From positions 1 through 5,891 of the forward strand of contig JAUVUV010000152.1 of the NCBI GenBank assembly GCA_030604975.1: 5,891 nt of DNA. Reading direction: 5' to 3'. The position numbers were made by a program, and so were the translations under genes. This DNA is from Candidatus Glassiibacteriota bacterium. Its GTDB lineage: Bacteria; Gemmatimonadota; Glassbacteria; GWA2-58-10. Under the pieces are notes generated by a model. That model was not told where the DNA came from. It did no database searches and was given only the letters and a program-made list of their open reading frames with translations. Each line of letters starts with the position of its first letter. Position 1 is the first letter of the stretch. Positions 5,426-5,891 of the stretch are shown one piece after another.

Positions 5426-5860
5426 TTAGCCGCTTTTAATCAGGGTGACTTGCGTTCCGCTGGGCGAAGAGTTGATTATTACATCATCCATCAGGCTGTG
5501 CATGATTTTCAAGCCCCAACCCCTTTTACGCTCGCGCTTGTTTATCTTTTCCCTGATATCCGGCTCCCGCACCGAATCGGGGTTGAAACCCGCACCGGAA
5601 TCACTGATAGTGATGGTCATTCGCAGGGGTTGGTGGCTGAGCCCGAAAGTTATATATACAATTCGTTCGGCGTTCCTGCCGTGTTCGATTGCGTTGATCA
5701 CTGCCTCGATCACTGCCAGTTTTATCTCGTCGATACTGTCCCTGTCGAATCCCAGCTCACGAGCAAGTTTTTCCGCCCGCTCGATCACTTGCAGTTCCTG
5801 ATTGGGCTCCATCGGCACAGTCATTTTTTCGATAGCGTCGAATTTTAGTTTCTCGTTCAT
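5426..5860 (-). CDS. Anti-sigma-factor-type serine kinase (SpoIIAB/RsbW-like GHKL ATPase)
   Basis: The 144-residue protein is a stand-alone HATPase_c domain of the size typical for RsbW/SpoIIAB kinases. These phosphorylate a STAS partner on Ser and sequester a sigma factor or another target. The N box is EAVINAIEHG (52-61; Glu52, Asn56, His60), the G1 box is DSGAGF (87-92), the G2 box is RGWGL (113-117) followed by the family-like HSLMDDV, and the final strand has GTQVTL with Thr137. It has no sensor or dimerization domain, which separates it from sensor histidine kinases. The ATG at 5860 overlaps the TGA of the preceding frame (ATGA), indicating translational coupling; GAGGAA abuts the start unusually closely. 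Its likely partner is the STAS protein encoded 140 bp downstream. Whether its target is a sigma factor cannot be seen here. Confidence 0.9.
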   Translation of the reverse strand: MNEKLKFDAIEKMTVPMEPNQELQVIERAEKLARELGFDRDSIDEIKLAVIEAVINAIEHGRNAERIVYITFGLSHQPLRMTITISDSGAGFNPDSVREPDIREKINKRERKRGWGLKIMHSLMDDVIINSSPSGTQVTLIKSG

Positions 5861-5891
5861 TTCCTCATGCCCAGGACTTCATAAAGTTCGA
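5857..5891 (-). CDS. 3' end of an unidentified upstream gene
   Basis: On the minus strand a frame enters from the right edge, encodes ELYEVLGMRK and stops at TGA (5859-5857), sharing ATGA with the kinase start. This 4-bp overlap is typical of real operon neighbours. The other two frames in this short stretch also contain stops, so the call rests mainly on the overlap. Ten residues are too few to identify a family; another STAS or receiver protein would fit the context but cannot be shown. Confidence 0.5.
   Translation of the reverse strand, partial: ELYEVLGMRK

Noticed and set aside
5450..5848. Plus-strand frames opposite the GHKL kinase
   Set aside because: The minus-strand frame has all N, G1 and G2 box residues; the others are shadows.
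1..5891. CRISPR arrays, tRNA or rRNA genes, insertion-sequence ends
   Set aside because: I saw no regularly spaced repeats, no tRNA-like cloverleaf or rRNA-like stretches, and no transposase or terminal repeats.

Overview
The window carries seven protein-coding genes or gene parts plus one candidate small gene. One gene reads rightward in the first quarter; everything after it reads leftward. Base composition is close to balanced, with a GC-leaning third codon position. The mix of signalling modules (receiver on HEAT repeats, STAS, GHKL anti-sigma-type kinase, tandem cyclic-nucleotide domains, secreted von Willebrand A protein) suits a free-living bacterium with heavy regulatory investment, such as a deltaproteobacterium-like or FCB-group/candidate-phylum lineage. 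No gene here is a taxonomic marker, so this is only an impression. Signal peptides and an LD-carboxypeptidase indicate an ordinary peptidoglycan-containing bacterium.

Layout. Positions 1-1431 (+) hold the 3' part of a large HEAT-repeat protein ending in a receiver domain whose phospho-acceptor Asp is replaced by Asn; it is cut by the left edge. The convergent gap at 1432-1580 holds a GC-rich inverted repeat and, on the minus strand, a candidate 38-residue gene. Positions 1581-2543 (-) encode an S66-family LD-carboxypeptidase (peptidoglycan recycling) with its own sigma70-like promoter and an 80-nt leader containing a hairpin/palindrome. From the right edge leftward on the minus strand come: the last codons of an unidentified gene (5857-5891), a SpoIIAB/RsbW-like ATPase (5426-5860) coupled to it by an ATGA overlap, a strong promoter with an overlapping palindrome (5381-5418), a STAS anti-anti-sigma-type protein (4935-5285), a secreted vWA protein with two SH3-like repeats (3767-4969) overlapping the STAS gene, and a protein with two cNMP-binding domains and a coiled coil but no DNA-binding domain (2720-3697).

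How they may work together (inference). The STAS protein and the GHKL kinase look like the two halves of a partner-switching module, although no sigma factor or PP2C phosphatase is visible in the window. The STAS gene is transcribed with an exported vWA-SH3 protein and a cytoplasmic cNMP sensor, so the output may not be a classical sigma factor. The LD-carboxypeptidase has its own promoter and may be an unrelated neighbour.
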